Assembly: GCF_900148835.1 (NCBI RefSeq)
Contig: NZ_FRYK01000001.1
Coordinates: 434,001 to 498,000, forward strand
Direction of reading: 5' to 3'
Origin: Flavobacterium cucumis
GTDB lineage: Bacteria > Bacteroidota > Bacteroidia > Flavobacteriales > Flavobacteriaceae
DNA length: 64,000 nucleotides
The notes beneath the pieces are model-generated. The model ran no database searches. It had not been told where the DNA came from and worked only from the letters and a program-made list of their open reading frames with translations. The position numbers were made by a program, and so were the translations under genes. Shown here one piece after another: positions 9,306-19,681 of the stretch. Each line of letters starts with the position of its first letter. Positions within the stretch are counted from its first letter, which is position 1.

Positions 9306-9851
9306 TTATAATCCAGCTTTTAATTTTAAAACGTAGTCTGCAACTATCCAACGCTCCTCTTGAGATAATTGATTAGCATGAGAACCCATAGAATTTAGTC
9401 CATAGGTAACTACGTGATAAATACTACCTTCAGTGATTTCTCTGTCAGCATAACTTGGAACACCAAGGAATTTTTCTTTAACCACTAAGTTTCCTTTTCC
9501 ATCTCCCTTATCACCATGACAAATTCCACAGTAAATAGTGTATAACTCTTTAGCTTTATCTTGATTAATTGACAAAGAATCAAGAGGTGACTTCAAACTT
9601 GCTTTTGCTAAAGCATAACCTTCTGGTGTATTTGGAATTTCGTAAGGCACAAAACCTCTTTTGATAGAACCTTTAGCAGGCAATTGAGCTTCAACTCCAT
9701 CTTTAAATACATTATGTTCTGAATAAGTTTCATAAGAAACCGCTTCGTACATATTTGGAAAAAATTGATAGTTAGGTTTTGCTTTATCGAAACATGAAGT
9801 TGTCATGATAGACAAACCTACTACTGCTACTATTTTATATAAACTTTTCAT
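9306..9851 (-). CDS. actE: Alternative complex III monohaem cytochrome c lipoprotein ActE
   Basis: 181 residues. A lipoprotein signal ends in MTTSC, with the modified cysteine at position 20, so the protein is anchored on the periplasmic face. One haem c site, CGICH (108-112), and a likely axial methionine in GLNSMGSHA (Met155) define a class I cytochrome c domain in the C-terminal half. In the ACIII complex ActE carries electrons toward the oxidase. It sits in conserved order between actD and actF, with 9-27 base gaps. Confidence 0.95.
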   Translation of the reverse strand: MKSLYKIVAVVGLSIMTTSCFDKAKPNYQFFPNMYEAVSYETYSEHNVFKDGVEAQLPAKGSIKRGFVPYEIPNTPEGYALAKASLKSPLDSLSINQDKAKELYTIYCGICHGDKGDGKGNLVVKEKFLGVPSYADREITEGSIYHVVTYGLNSMGSHANQLSQEERWIVADYVLKLKAGL

Positions 9852-9860
9852 AACTATCTA

Positions 9861-10385
9861 TTAATGCTTTTCAACAATTTTAACTTCTACAGCACCAGTA
9901 TTAGCAAAGAAAGAAAGCAATTCTTCTTCATTACCGTGAACACCCACTTCCATTAAAAAATGATCATCTGTAGTTCTTACATCTGGATTTTCAGCTTGTT
10001 TAAAGGGCCATAATTTACTTCTCATGTAAAAGGTTATAACCATTAAATGAGCTGCAAAGAATACCGTTAATTCGAACATAATTGGTACGAACGCTGGCAT
10101 ATTATCAATATAACTAAAACTTGGTTTTCCACCAATATCTTGAGGCCAATCTTGAATCATAATAAAATTCATCATCCAAGTAGCGACAGATAAACCTACT
10201 AATCCATAAAGAAAAGCGCAAATTGCAATTCTTGTCGGTGCTAAACCCATAGCCTTGTCTAAACCATGGACTGGAAAAGGAGTATAGATTTCTTCTATGT
10301 GATGATGAGCTGCTCTTGTTTGTTTAACAGCATCCATTAAAACATCATCATCATTATATATAGCGTGTATTACTTTATTACTCAT
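9861..10385 (-). CDS. actD: Alternative complex III subunit ActD (DUF3341)
   Basis: 174 residues. This is the DUF3341 family, a small membrane subunit of alternative complex III without cofactors. A soluble N-terminal part with EIYTPFPVHGLDKAMGL precedes two membrane segments (about 55-75 and 98-118), and the C-terminus includes TTDDHFLMEVG, as in other ActD proteins. The gene starts 4 bases after the actC stop, implying translational coupling. Confidence 0.94.
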   Translation of the reverse strand: MSNKVIHAIYNDDDVLMDAVKQTRAAHHHIEEIYTPFPVHGLDKAMGLAPTRIAICAFLYGLVGLSVATWMMNFIMIQDWPQDIGGKPSFSYIDNMPAFVPIMFELTVFFAAHLMVITFYMRSKLWPFKQAENPDVRTTDDHFLMEVGVHGNEEELLSFFANTGAVEVKIVEKH

Positions 10386-10389
10386 GATA

Positions 10390-11799
10390 TTAATGATTAT
10401 CTGAATGATTATGACCGTGTTTTTCTCTTTCTGCCTTGTAATTATCTCCTGAAGATTTTAAAATAGTCTTAACCTCTGCCTGAGCAATTACAGGGAAACT
10501 TCTAGAATATAATAAGAATAATACAAAGAAGAATCCGATAGTTCCGATATAGATACCTGCATCAACAAAAGTTGGTTGAAACATTGTCCATGAAGATGGC
10601 AAATAATCTCTATGTAATGAAGTTACGATAATTACGAAACGCTCAAACCACATTCCTACGTTCACCACAATTGAAATGATGAAAGACGCCATAATGTTAG
10701 TTCTAATTTTCTTAGACCACATAACTTGTGGTGAGATTACGTTACAAGTCATCATTAACCAATATGACCACCAATAAGGACCAGTTGCTCTGTTTAAGAA
10801 GGCATATTGTTCATACTCAACCCCAGAATACCAAGCTACAAATAACTCTGTAATATAAGCACAACCAACGATTGAACCCGTAATCATAATTACGATGTTC
10901 ATTAATTCGATATGTTGAATAGTGATATAATCTTCTAAGTTAGATACTTTTCTCATGATAATAAGTAAAGTATTTACCATCGCAAATCCAGAGAAAATCG
11001 CTCCAGCAACGAAGTATGGAGGTAATATTGTAGTATGCCATCCTGGAATTACAGAAGTAGCAAAGTCAAAGGATACAATAGTATGTACAGAAAGTACAAG
11101 AGGAGTTGCTAAACCAGCTAATACAAGAGAAACCTCTTCAAAACGTTGCCAATCTTTAGCTCTACCAGACCATCCAAAAGAAAGTATAGAATAAACTCTT
11201 TTAGTAAAAGGGGTTACTGCTCTATCACGTAACATTGCAAAATCAGGTAACAAACCAGTCCACCAAAAAACTAATGATACTGACAAATAAGTTGAAATTG
11301 CAAATACGTCCCATAACAAAGGTGAATTAAAATTAACCCACAATGAACCAAATTGATTTGGAATAGGCAATACCCAATATCCTAACCATGGACGTCCCAT
11401 GTGAATGATTGGAAATAAACCTGCTTGCATTACAGAAAAAATTGTCATAGCTTCTGCAGAACGGTTAATGGCCATTCTCCATTTTTGACGGAATAATAAT
11501 AATACGGCAGAGATAAGTGTTCCAGCGTGACCGATACCTACCCACCAAACGAAATTGGTGATATCCCAAGCCCAACCAACTGTTTTATTCAATCCCCATG
11601 TTCCAATACCTGTGGTAACTGTATAAATCATACAACCTAATCCCCATAGGAAAGCGGCTAATGCGATTGAAAATACTATCCACCATTGTTTGTTAGCTCT
11701 ACCTTCTACAGGTCTAGCAACATCTACCGTTACATCGTGGTAAGACTTACTTCCTACTACTAAAGGTTTTCTAATGGGTGCTTCGTAATGAGACGACAT
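10390..11799 (-). CDS. actC: Alternative complex III subunit ActC (NrfD/PsrC-like)
   Basis: 469 residues with about ten membrane segments. ActC is the NrfD-like integral subunit that binds the quinol and connects to the iron-sulfur protein ActB. Family features include the GWAWDITNFVWWVGIGHAGT segment, FRQKWRMAINRSAEAMT and HMGRPWLGYWVLP. The C-terminus ends in a His/Asn-rich tail (HGHNHSDNH). It lies directly downstream of actB (30-base gap). Confidence 0.95.
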   Translation of the reverse strand: MSSHYEAPIRKPLVVGSKSYHDVTVDVARPVEGRANKQWWIVFSIALAAFLWGLGCMIYTVTTGIGTWGLNKTVGWAWDITNFVWWVGIGHAGTLISAVLLLFRQKWRMAINRSAEAMTIFSVMQAGLFPIIHMGRPWLGYWVLPIPNQFGSLWVNFNSPLLWDVFAISTYLSVSLVFWWTGLLPDFAMLRDRAVTPFTKRVYSILSFGWSGRAKDWQRFEEVSLVLAGLATPLVLSVHTIVSFDFATSVIPGWHTTILPPYFVAGAIFSGFAMVNTLLIIMRKVSNLEDYITIQHIELMNIVIMITGSIVGCAYITELFVAWYSGVEYEQYAFLNRATGPYWWSYWLMMTCNVISPQVMWSKKIRTNIMASFIISIVVNVGMWFERFVIIVTSLHRDYLPSSWTMFQPTFVDAGIYIGTIGFFFVLFLLYSRSFPVIAQAEVKTILKSSGDNYKAEREKHGHNHSDNH

Positions 11800-11829
11800 A
11801 ATCCTTTATATTGTTTCTTTAATTAATAC

Positions 11830-14800
11830 TTATTTATCGTTTCTAACTTTCACGTGGTACATCACGTTTGGTTTTGTTCCGATGTGCTCTAACAAATGAT
11901 ACATTCTATCAGACTCAACTAGTTTGGCCACTTCTGATTCTGAATCATTGATGTCACCAAATTTCATAGCACCACTTGAACAGGCTGCAGAACAAGCCGT
12001 TTGGAATTCATCTTTACCAACTGGTCTACCCTCACGTTTAGCTTTCAATTTAACTGCTTGAGTCATTTGAATACACATAGAACATTTCTCCATAACCCCA
12101 CGAGAACGTACATTTACATCTGGGTTGATAACCATACGACCTAAATCATCATTCATATGATAATCAAACTCGCTGTTTTTGTTATATAAGAACCAGTTGA
12201 AACGTCTTACTTTATACGGACAGTTGTTTGCACAGTAACGTGTACCAACACATCTGTTGTATGCCATGTGGTTTTGACCTTCTCTACCATGAGATGTTGC
12301 AGCTACTGGACACACCGTTTCACACGGAGCATGATTACAGTGCTGACACATAACTGGTTGAAAAGCAACTTGTGGGTTTTCTGAAGGATCTTCCATTCCT
12401 GAAAAAGTATCGATAGAATCCAATAAACCTGAAGCTTCTTCTTTAACAACAACATCTCCAGCAAAAGTATCTTGTGAAGAATAATATCTATCGATACGCA
12501 ACCAATGCATATCTCTACTTCTTCTGATTTCTGATTTACCTACTACCGGTACGTTGTTTTCTGCGTGACATGCGATAACACAAGCTCCACATCCTGTACA
12601 AGCATTTAAATCAATAGATAAATTAAAGTGGTGACCAACGCTTCTGTCAAAAGAATCCCATAAGTCAACTTCTGTAGCAGCTGTTGGTTTGTGATCTAAT
12701 GAAACCATTGGAACTGAATTCCAAACTTTAGCATCTTTAGTATTGAAAACTTCTAATGTAGTTTCTTTGATAATATCACCTCTACCCATTAATGTTTTTT
12801 GTAACTGAACACAAGCAAATTCATGCTCACCGTCAGCAACAGTAATAGTAGCAGATTGATTCGAGTTTAAGTTAGCGTATAAAGCATAAGCATTAACACC
12901 TACTTGCATCTCTTCTTTTAAACCTAATTTTTTACCGTATCCAAAAGCTAAACCTAAAGTTCCTTTTGCTTGACCTGGTTGAATAATAACTGGTACATTT
13001 TCTAAAGTAGTATTTCCTACTTTAATAGTCGCATAACTTCCGTTCAAACCTCCATTAGCAACATTCCAGTTTTTGAATCCATTTGCTTCAGCATCTGCTT
13101 TAGACATAGTTACATAATTATCCCAAGATACTCTTGTAATAGGATCAGGGAATTCTTGTAACCATGGGTTGTTTGCCTGTTGACCATCTCCCATTCCAAC
13201 TTTAGAATATAAAACTAAATCGAAATTAGAAGATTTTGCTTTAGCTAAAGCTGAAGCTGCCGAAGCATAATCAGCAGAAACTACAGTTAATGGACTTGCT
13301 AAAGAAGCAACAAAACCATCATGAACTGCTTGATTCCAAGATTTTCCGGCTAAAGAAGTAACTGAAAAAGATTTTAAGAAATCGTAATAAGTAACTGTAT
13401 TGTCTGTCCAAGCTAATAAAGCCTCTTGAAATTGTTTTGTATTGAATAAAGGACGAATCGTTGGTTGCATAATGCTGTAATTACTTCTAGTAATTGCAAC
13501 ATCACCCCAAGATTCTAAATAATGTGGAGCCGCAGCAGCAATATTTGTTAAACTTGAAGTTTCATCTTCTTTCATTGAGAAAGCAACTGAAAGTTTAACT
13601 GATTTTAAAGCCGCAACGAAATCTTTTGAATTAGCTAAAGTGTAAGCTGGATTAACTCCATTCATAATTAACGTATGAACTTTTCCAGCTTTCATGTCTG
13701 CTACTAATTGAGCAACAGCTTTTGCATCTCCTTTTCTTGTAAGGATAGCATCAGAAGGATTGAAAGCTACAGATTGTAATGCATTATTAATAGCTAAAAC
13801 TACTAATTGTGCATTTACATCATCTAAACCTGTAACAACAACACCTTTATTTTTAGCATCTTTAAGTTGTTTAGCTGCTTTAGCAATTTTAGCATTTTTA
13901 GGTTGAGCACCATTAACAACAGCATAATATAAATCTGCTAAAGCTTGTTTTTGTTGCGCAACAGTCATTGGAATTCTAACATCTGCATTAGCACCTGCTA
14001 AAGACATGTTAGCTTCAATTTGAATATGTTTAGACATCATTCCATTTTTAGGAATACGACCTTGAGCATATCCCGCATCAAAACCTCCTCCTTGCCAATC
14101 TCCTAAGAAATCTGCACCAACAGAAACGATAACATCTGCTTTAGAAAAATCATAATTAGCTAAAGCTCTTACACCGTAAACTGCTTGAAAAGCGTCTAAA
14201 GCATTTGATTCAGAAACTGCATCATAAACAACATGCTTAGTTGTTGGATATTTTGCAACTAAAGAAGAAATTAAAGCATCTGTAGATGGACTTGCCATAG
14301 TGTTTGTCAACACTACTACATTTCCACCTTTTGCTTTAGCATCTTCTAAACTAGCTTTAACTTTAGTGTTTACGTCAGCCCAAGTTGCATCTTTACCAGC
14401 AATTTTAGGTTGCTTCAAACGTAAACTATCGTATAATGAAAGAACAGAAGCATGAACTCTTGCATTAGCTCCAGTTTTTGCTCCTTCTAAATTATTGTTC
14501 TCTACTTTAATAGGACGACCCTCACGAGTTTTGATTAAAATATTAGCAAAATCAAAACCATCAGCCATAGTTGTTGCATAATAATCAGCAACACCAGGAA
14601 TAATCTCTTCTGGTTGAACTACGTAAGGAATTGACTTTACAACAGGACCTTCACAAGCCGCTAATGAAGCTGCAGCCGTGCTAAATCCAACATATTTTAA
14701 AAAGTCACGACGAGTAGTTGACGAAGAAGATAAAGATTCCTTATCTCCTAAAAACTGGTCAACCGGAATTGGCTCCACAAACTCGTTGTTTCTTAGCGTC

Positions 14801-14865
14801 TCAACAATAGAGCTATTTTCGTTTAGCTCTTCAACACTTTTCCAGTATTTTTTGTTTGATGCCAT
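11830..14865 (-). CDS. actB: Alternative complex III iron-sulfur subunit ActB (Tat substrate)
   Basis: 1011 residues. A twin-arginine motif TRRDFLK (51-57) in a long leader is followed by a hydrophobic stretch ending AAC (69-71), so the protein is exported folded and may be lipid-anchored. The N-terminal two thirds is a molybdopterin-oxidoreductase-like domain that, in characterised complexes, lacks the Mo cofactor. The C-terminal third has four cysteine clusters: CTGCGACVIACHAEN, CQHCNHAPCETVCPVAA, CVGTRYCANNCPYK and CSMC...CSAACSSGA, which in ACIII hold three 4Fe-4S and one 3Fe-4S centres. It is the electron-transfer core receiving electrons from quinol through ActC. Confidence 0.95.
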   Translation of the reverse strand: MASNKKYWKSVEELNENSSIVETLRNNEFVEPIPVDQFLGDKESLSSSSTTRRDFLKYVGFSTAAASLAACEGPVVKSIPYVVQPEEIIPGVADYYATTMADGFDFANILIKTREGRPIKVENNNLEGAKTGANARVHASVLSLYDSLRLKQPKIAGKDATWADVNTKVKASLEDAKAKGGNVVVLTNTMASPSTDALISSLVAKYPTTKHVVYDAVSESNALDAFQAVYGVRALANYDFSKADVIVSVGADFLGDWQGGGFDAGYAQGRIPKNGMMSKHIQIEANMSLAGANADVRIPMTVAQQKQALADLYYAVVNGAQPKNAKIAKAAKQLKDAKNKGVVVTGLDDVNAQLVVLAINNALQSVAFNPSDAILTRKGDAKAVAQLVADMKAGKVHTLIMNGVNPAYTLANSKDFVAALKSVKLSVAFSMKEDETSSLTNIAAAAPHYLESWGDVAITRSNYSIMQPTIRPLFNTKQFQEALLAWTDNTVTYYDFLKSFSVTSLAGKSWNQAVHDGFVASLASPLTVVSADYASAASALAKAKSSNFDLVLYSKVGMGDGQQANNPWLQEFPDPITRVSWDNYVTMSKADAEANGFKNWNVANGGLNGSYATIKVGNTTLENVPVIIQPGQAKGTLGLAFGYGKKLGLKEEMQVGVNAYALYANLNSNQSATITVADGEHEFACVQLQKTLMGRGDIIKETTLEVFNTKDAKVWNSVPMVSLDHKPTAATEVDLWDSFDRSVGHHFNLSIDLNACTGCGACVIACHAENNVPVVGKSEIRRSRDMHWLRIDRYYSSQDTFAGDVVVKEEASGLLDSIDTFSGMEDPSENPQVAFQPVMCQHCNHAPCETVCPVAATSHGREGQNHMAYNRCVGTRYCANNCPYKVRRFNWFLYNKNSEFDYHMNDDLGRMVINPDVNVRSRGVMEKCSMCIQMTQAVKLKAKREGRPVGKDEFQTACSAACSSGAMKFGDINDSESEVAKLVESDRMYHLLEHIGTKPNVMYHVKVRNDK

Positions 14866-14897
14866 TGTATAGTATATTAGCTTCTTAAATTATTTTA

Positions 14898-16175
14898 TTA
14901 ATAGTGACATTTACCACATTCTAAACCTCCCATTTGAGCAGCAGTTAACTTAGATACTCCGTATTTCTTAGAAAGTTCTTCGTGGATTTTTTTGTAGTAA
15001 GCGTTATCTTCTACTTTCACATTAGTTTCTCTGTGACAGTTGATACACCAACCCATTGTTAATGGAGCATGTTGACTCATAATTTCCATTTCTTCTACTG
15101 GACCGTGACAAGTTTGACACTCAACTCCAGCTACAGTAACGTGTTGAGAGTGATTGAAATAAACATGGTCAGGTAAATTATGAATTCTAACCCATTTAAC
15201 AGGCTTCGTTTTTCCAGTGTATTTTTGTAATGATTTATCCCATCCAACAGCATCGTATAACTTTTGAATTTCATCATTGTAATTAACACCAAATTCATTA
15301 CCTTCTGCTAAAGTAGTTTCAGCAACTTCACTTATATTCTTATGACAGTTCATACAAACATTCAATGAAGGTATATTTGAGTGCTTACTAACTCGAGACG
15401 CAGAGTGACAGTATTTACAATCAATTCCGTTTTCACCAGCATGTATTCTGTGTGAATAATGAATTGGCTGAACTGGCTCGTATCCTTGATCCACACCAAT
15501 TTGCATCATCCAACCATATGCAAAATAAGCAGAAACCAATAATAAAACTACAACAGAAACTAAAACTAAAAACTGATTTTTAGCATAAGCTCTGAAAAGA
15601 TTCATTACTGAGCGATCTTTTTGCTCTACTTCCAATCCTTTTGCACTAGCAATTTTTGTTAACATATTGTTCACCAAGAACAACATCACCACTAACATTA
15701 ACATCACTAATGAAAGTACTCCTAATATTACATTATTAGAAACCCCAGAATCAGCAGCAGCATTACCAGCTACAACAGGAGCCCCAGGAACAGCAGCAGG
15801 TGCCGCAGGAGCAGGCTCAGATGTATACGCTAAAATATTGTCAATATCTTCATTTGACAATTGCGGAAATGCAGTCATTGGAACTTTATTGTTCTCTTCA
15901 AAAACCTTAACAGCTTGCGCATCTCCTGACTTGATTAATTCTCCACTGTTCTTAATCCACTTGTACAACCATTCTTTATCATACTTTGAAGCAACATCTC
16001 GAAGCGCAGGCCCCGTAGCTTTACCATCTAACTTATGACAAGCAGCACAATTAGTATTAAACAATTCTTTACCCTTCGCCACATCTTGAGAAAATGCAGA
16101 TAAAGAAGTTACTAGCACGAATGCTAAACTGAAGAAAATCTTTGAAAACGATTTATGGTTACCCACCTTTTTCAT
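14898..16175 (-). CDS. actA: Alternative complex III multihaem cytochrome ActA with N-terminal cytochrome c domain
   Basis: 425 residues, first gene of the respiratory operon. A signal peptide ends around SLSAFSQ (30). A monohaem cytochrome c domain follows (CAACH, 43-47), then a low-complexity Ala/Pro linker, two hydrophobic segments (about 147-170 and 200-220), and a pentahaem domain with CKYCH, CMNCH, CQTCH, CINCH and CGKCH. That makes six CxxCH sites, so ActA here is a fusion of a monohaem cytochrome with the classical pentahaem ActA. The fused domain could be an extra electron relay toward the oxidase. A TAnnTTTG box at 16260-16267 and a leader hairpin at 16202-16222 lie upstream. Confidence 0.95.
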   Translation of the reverse strand: MKKVGNHKSFSKIFFSLAFVLVTSLSAFSQDVAKGKELFNTNCAACHKLDGKATGPALRDVASKYDKEWLYKWIKNSGELIKSGDAQAVKVFEENNKVPMTAFPQLSNEDIDNILAYTSEPAPAAPAAVPGAPVVAGNAAADSGVSNNVILGVLSLVMLMLVVMLFLVNNMLTKIASAKGLEVEQKDRSVMNLFRAYAKNQFLVLVSVVVLLLVSAYFAYGWMMQIGVDQGYEPVQPIHYSHRIHAGENGIDCKYCHSASRVSKHSNIPSLNVCMNCHKNISEVAETTLAEGNEFGVNYNDEIQKLYDAVGWDKSLQKYTGKTKPVKWVRIHNLPDHVYFNHSQHVTVAGVECQTCHGPVEEMEIMSQHAPLTMGWCINCHRETNVKVEDNAYYKKIHEELSKKYGVSKLTAAQMGGLECGKCHY

Positions 16176-16201
16176 ATTTAAAATGATTATCGACTAAATT
16201 T

Positions 16202-16222
16202 GGTATGTTTTTTGACCATACC
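16202..16222 (-). other. Hairpin in actA 5' leader
   Basis: GGTATG and CATACC (16202-16207 and 16217-16222) form a 6-bp stem with a 9-base loop, between the promoter box and the actA ATG. It could stabilise the mRNA or bind a regulator; no role is demonstrated. Confidence 0.4.
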
Positions 16223-16259
16223 TTATCTAAAAAAACATGTTATTTTTTCAAAACTCCGA

Positions 16260-16267
16260 CAAAAATA
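16260..16267 (-). promoter_or_regulatory. Putative -7 box of the act-cox operon
   Basis: Minus-strand TATTTTTG fits TAnnTTTG, 84 bases upstream of the actA ATG. It is the only good match in the divergent gap in this orientation. Confidence 0.5.
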
Positions 16268-16365
16268 CAATATTAGTCCTATTATTAAAACCTTAACTTT
16301 ACCTAACGTTGTAATTTATATTTATTCTAAATAATTACATAATGCCTCAATGTCGCTATAAATTG

Positions 16366-16373
16366 TATTTTTG
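16366..16373 (+). promoter_or_regulatory. Putative -7 box of the SPOR protein gene
   Basis: TATTTTTG, 18 bases before the ATG at 16392; the transcript leader would be very short. Confidence 0.5.
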
Positions 16374-16391
16374 TTTTAAAATAAATAAACG

Positions 16392-16781
16392 ATGAAAAAA
16401 ACTCATAAAGCTAAATTATTGTTAAACATAATACTAACGTTTTTTTTTAGTATTTATGGAAATGCTCAAGAGAGTAAAACCAATCTTATTCAAGATTCAA
16501 AAATTGAAATTTTATTGAAAGAAAAAAGGAAATTAAACAATTACACGCAATCTTTTGAAGGATATAAAATCCAAATTTTTTACGGAAGCAGTGATGAATC
16601 TAAGAAAAAACTGAATGAATTTAAAAAAGAATTTAAAAATTTTGAAGCCACAATAGTATATACAAATCCTAATTTTAAAGTTTGGATAGGAAATTTCGAA
16701 ACACGTTTAGAAGCCGAAAAAGCTTTACTCGAAATAAAAAAGAAATACAGTACAGCATTATTAATAAAACCTATTAAATAA
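16392..16781 (+). CDS. SPOR-domain exported protein
   Basis: 129 residues. A signal peptide (about 1-26, ending SIYGNAQ) is followed by a short charged linker and a C-terminal SPOR domain (about 57-125). The domain shows FEGYKIQIFYGS, then NFKVWIGNFETRLEAEKALLEIKKKY, matching the family's pattern of a strand, the wG.f.t..eA motif and a helix. SPOR domains bind denuded peptidoglycan, so a periplasmic, septum- or wall-associated role is likely; the specific role is unknown. It is a single gene ending in a bidirectional terminator shared with infB. Confidence 0.85.
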   Translation: MKKTHKAKLLLNIILTFFFSIYGNAQESKTNLIQDSKIEILLKEKRKLNNYTQSFEGYKIQIFYGSSDESKKKLNEFKKEFKNFEATIVYTNPNFKVWIGNFETRLEAEKALLEIKKKYSTALLIKPIK

Positions 16782-16824
16782 AACGGTGAAGCCATTCAAA
16801 TTGAATGGCTTCACCGTTTTTAAA
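16781..16824. terminator. Bidirectional terminator between the SPOR gene and infB
   Basis: A near-perfect 19-bp inverted repeat (AAACGGTGAAGCCATTCAA and its complement, 16781-16819) starts at the SPOR gene stop. It is followed by T's on the plus strand and, on the minus strand, by TTTATTTAATAG, so it can end both transcripts. Confidence 0.85.
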
Positions 16825-16836
16825 ACAAACAAGTAA

Positions 16837-19629
16837 TTACTTTAATTTTTTCTTAACTTCTACTTCATGGAAACCTTCAATTAAATCATACTCACGAATG
16901 TCGTTGTAATTCTTAATTTGCATACCGCAATCATAGCCTTTAGAAACCTCTTTAACATCATCTTTAAAACGTTTCAGAGTAGCAAGTTCTCCTGTGTAAA
17001 TCACAACTCCTTCTCTAATTAATCGAATCTTAGAATTTCTAAAAATCTTACCATCCGTAACCATACATCCAGCAATTGTACCCACTTTTGAAACTTTAAA
17101 TAATTCTCTAATCTCAGCAGTACCAGTAATTTCTTCTTTCATCTCTGGTGAAAGCATCCCTTCCATAGCATCTTTCAAATCATCTATAGCATCATATATA
17201 ATCGAATAGTTACGGATATCAATCTCTTCTTTTTCAGCCAATTGTTTAGCATTTCCTTGAGGACGTACATTGAAACCAATAATAATTGCATCAGATGCCG
17301 AAGCAAGCAAAACATCAGATTCTGTAATCGCTCCAACTCCTTTATGAATAATATTAATCTGAATTTCTTCTGTTGATAATTTAGAGAACGAATCAGACAA
17401 TGCCTCAACAGATCCATCTACATCTCCTTTTAAGATAATATTTAATTCCTTAAACTGCCCTAACGCAATACGACGACCAATTTCAGCAAGTGTAATATGC
17501 TTTTGAGTACGAACCGATTGTTCACGTTGCAATTGTGTACGCTTAGCCGCAATTTGTTTCGCTTCTCTTTCGTCTTCATAAACATTAAACTTATCACCCG
17601 CAGTTGGAGCTCCATCCAAACCTAAAACAGATACCGGAGTTGATGGACCAGCCTCTTTAATTTGGTGTCCTCTTTCATCAAACATAGCTCTAATCTTACC
17701 ATGATTTTTCCCAGCTAAAACATAATCTCCTACTTTTAATGTACCTGCTTGAACTAAAATTGTAGAAACATAACCTCTACCTTTATCTAACTGAGCTTCC
17801 ACTACAGTTCCCAGTGCAGATTTATTAGGATTGGCTTTCAATTCTAAAACTTCAGCCTCTAACAATACTTTCTCTAATAATTCTGATACTCCTGTTCCTT
17901 GTTTAGCTGAAATGTCATGAGACTGATATTTTCCACCCCAATCTTCAACTAGTAAGTTCATCCCTGCCAATTGCTCTTTAATTTTTTCTGGATTAGCCGC
18001 TGGCTTATCTACTTTATTAATAGCAAAAATCATAGGAACACCAGCCGCTTGAGCATGACTAATTGCCTCTTTTGTTTGTGGCATAATATCATCATCCGCA
18101 GCAATTACAATGATTGCAATGTCCGTTACTTGTGCACCACGAGCACGCATTGCAGTAAAGGCTTCGTGACCAGGTGTATCTAAAAATGTAATCTTTTCTC
18201 CATTTTCTAAAATTACACCATAAGCACCAATATGCTGTGTAATTCCACCTGACTCACCCGCAATAACGTTTGCTTTACGGATATAATCTAACAATGAAGT
18301 TTTACCATGATCAACATGCCCCATAACAGTAACTATTGGAGCTCTATGAACTAAATCTTCAGGTTTATCCTCCACAGTAACAGCAGCTTCTTCAATATCT
18401 GTTGTGATAAATTCAACCTCATATCCAAACTCATCTGCTACAATTGACAGTGTTTCTGCATCCAAACGCTGATTCATGGTAACCATGATCCCAAGTGACA
18501 TACACGTTCCGATTACTTTAGTAATTGGCACATCCATTAAAGAAGCAATTTCACCAACTGTTACAAATTCTGTAACTTTTAATGTTTTACTTCCTTCTTC
18601 TTGAGCCTGTAATTCATCATCAACACGTTGACGATGAGAATCTCTTTTGTCTCTACGATATTTTGCCGATTTTGACTTATTTCCTTTTCCTTGAAGTCTT
18701 TCAAGAGTTTCTTTAATTTGGTTTTTAACATCTTCTTCAGAAGGCTCAACCTTTTGAATAATTGGTTTTTTACCTTTGTTAAAGCCTGCTCCACCACCTT
18801 TAACAAACTCTTTCTTTGGACCTCCAACATTATTATTAGCTCCTGAAGCTCCAGGTGCACCTGGTTTAACAATACGCTTACGCTTATTTTTGTTATTAGC
18901 CGAATTAGCTCCAGCAGCATTTTGAGCTTGAGGAGTTCCCGGTTTTTTAAAGTCTTTCTTAGGATCTTCTTTTTTCTTTTTAGGTTTATCAAACTGAGAT
19001 AAATCAATTTTTTGACCTGTAAAAGTAGCTCCTGAAAGTTTTTGGTATTGTGTTTCAATTTTAATTTCTCCTTCTTCAGAAGTATCAGTTGTAAGTTCTG
19101 CTGATTTTGTAAGCTCAACTTTCTTTACTTCTTGCTTATCAACAACACCATTATCAACCGACTCGTCTTTTGAAAGAACATCAGCTATATTTTTTTCAGC
19201 AACAGCTTCAATTGGAGTCTCTTTTTGTTCAGAAGAAGAAGTATCAGATGTAACAACTTGCTTTTTAGGATCTAAATCTATTTTCCCCACAGCTTTAGGA
19301 GCAGATAAAATAGCTTTAGCTTTAATAATTTCTTGTCTTTGTCGCTCTTCTTCTTGCAATCGTTTTGCTTCTTGTTCCTTTTCAAGCTCCCTTTTAAGCG
19401 CCTCTTTCTCTTTTCGCTTTTCTTCACTCACTTCTAGAGAGGCAACCTTATTCCCTTTGTCAGCAGAAAATTGACCGCATAAGACTTTATATTCCTCTTG
19501 TGATATTTTTGCATTTGGACTAGACTCAATTTCATGACCCTTTTCTTTAAGAAAATCCACAGCTCTATCAAGAGAAATATTTAACTCCCTTAAAATCTTG
19601 TTTATTCTTATTACTCTTTCTTCAGACAT
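16837..19629 (-). CDS. infB: Translation initiation factor IF-2
   Basis: 930 residues. IF-2 is the GTPase that brings initiator fMet-tRNA to the 30S subunit. An N-terminal IF2_N motif ([19 protein letters not shown]) is followed by a long, charged, low-complexity linker rich in Lys, Glu, Gly and Asn (about 60-340). The G domain then shows [20 protein letters not shown] and NKVDKP, and the C-terminal domains II-IV follow. The linker length is typical of Bacteroidota IF-2. It is the third gene of rimP-nusA-infB, 52 bases after nusA, and ends at the shared terminator. Long frames in other phases across the linker are compositional shadows. Confidence 0.97.
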   Translation of the reverse strand: MSEERVIRINKILRELNISLDRAVDFLKEKGHEIESSPNAKISQEEYKVLCGQFSADKGNKVASLEVSEEKRKEKEALKRELEKEQEAKRLQEEERQRQEIIKAKAILSAPKAVGKIDLDPKKQVVTSDTSSSEQKETPIEAVAEKNIADVLSKDESVDNGVVDKQEVKKVELTKSAELTTDTSEEGEIKIETQYQKLSGATFTGQKIDLSQFDKPKKKKEDPKKDFKKPGTPQAQNAAGANSANNKNKRKRIVKPGAPGASGANNNVGGPKKEFVKGGGAGFNKGKKPIIQKVEPSEEDVKNQIKETLERLQGKGNKSKSAKYRRDKRDSHRQRVDDELQAQEEGSKTLKVTEFVTVGEIASLMDVPITKVIGTCMSLGIMVTMNQRLDAETLSIVADEFGYEVEFITTDIEEAAVTVEDKPEDLVHRAPIVTVMGHVDHGKTSLLDYIRKANVIAGESGGITQHIGAYGVILENGEKITFLDTPGHEAFTAMRARGAQVTDIAIIVIAADDDIMPQTKEAISHAQAAGVPMIFAINKVDKPAANPEKIKEQLAGMNLLVEDWGGKYQSHDISAKQGTGVSELLEKVLLEAEVLELKANPNKSALGTVVEAQLDKGRGYVSTILVQAGTLKVGDYVLAGKNHGKIRAMFDERGHQIKEAGPSTPVSVLGLDGAPTAGDKFNVYEDEREAKQIAAKRTQLQREQSVRTQKHITLAEIGRRIALGQFKELNIILKGDVDGSVEALSDSFSKLSTEEIQINIIHKGVGAITESDVLLASASDAIIIGFNVRPQGNAKQLAEKEEIDIRNYSIIYDAIDDLKDAMEGMLSPEMKEEITGTAEIRELFKVSKVGTIAGCMVTDGKIFRNSKIRLIREGVVIYTGELATLKRFKDDVKEVSKGYDCGMQIKNYNDIREYDLIEGFHEVEVKKKLK

Positions 19630-19681
19630 ATAATCTTTTTAAAATTCTTCTTTGTTGTGTGTTGTTAAAAATAGAAAGTTA

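Noticed and set aside
18579-19118. Long minus-strand frame of 179 codons inside infB
   Set aside because: It is an out-of-phase reading of the Lys/Glu-rich linker of IF-2, where the biased composition leaves stops rare; it has no start context or similarity.
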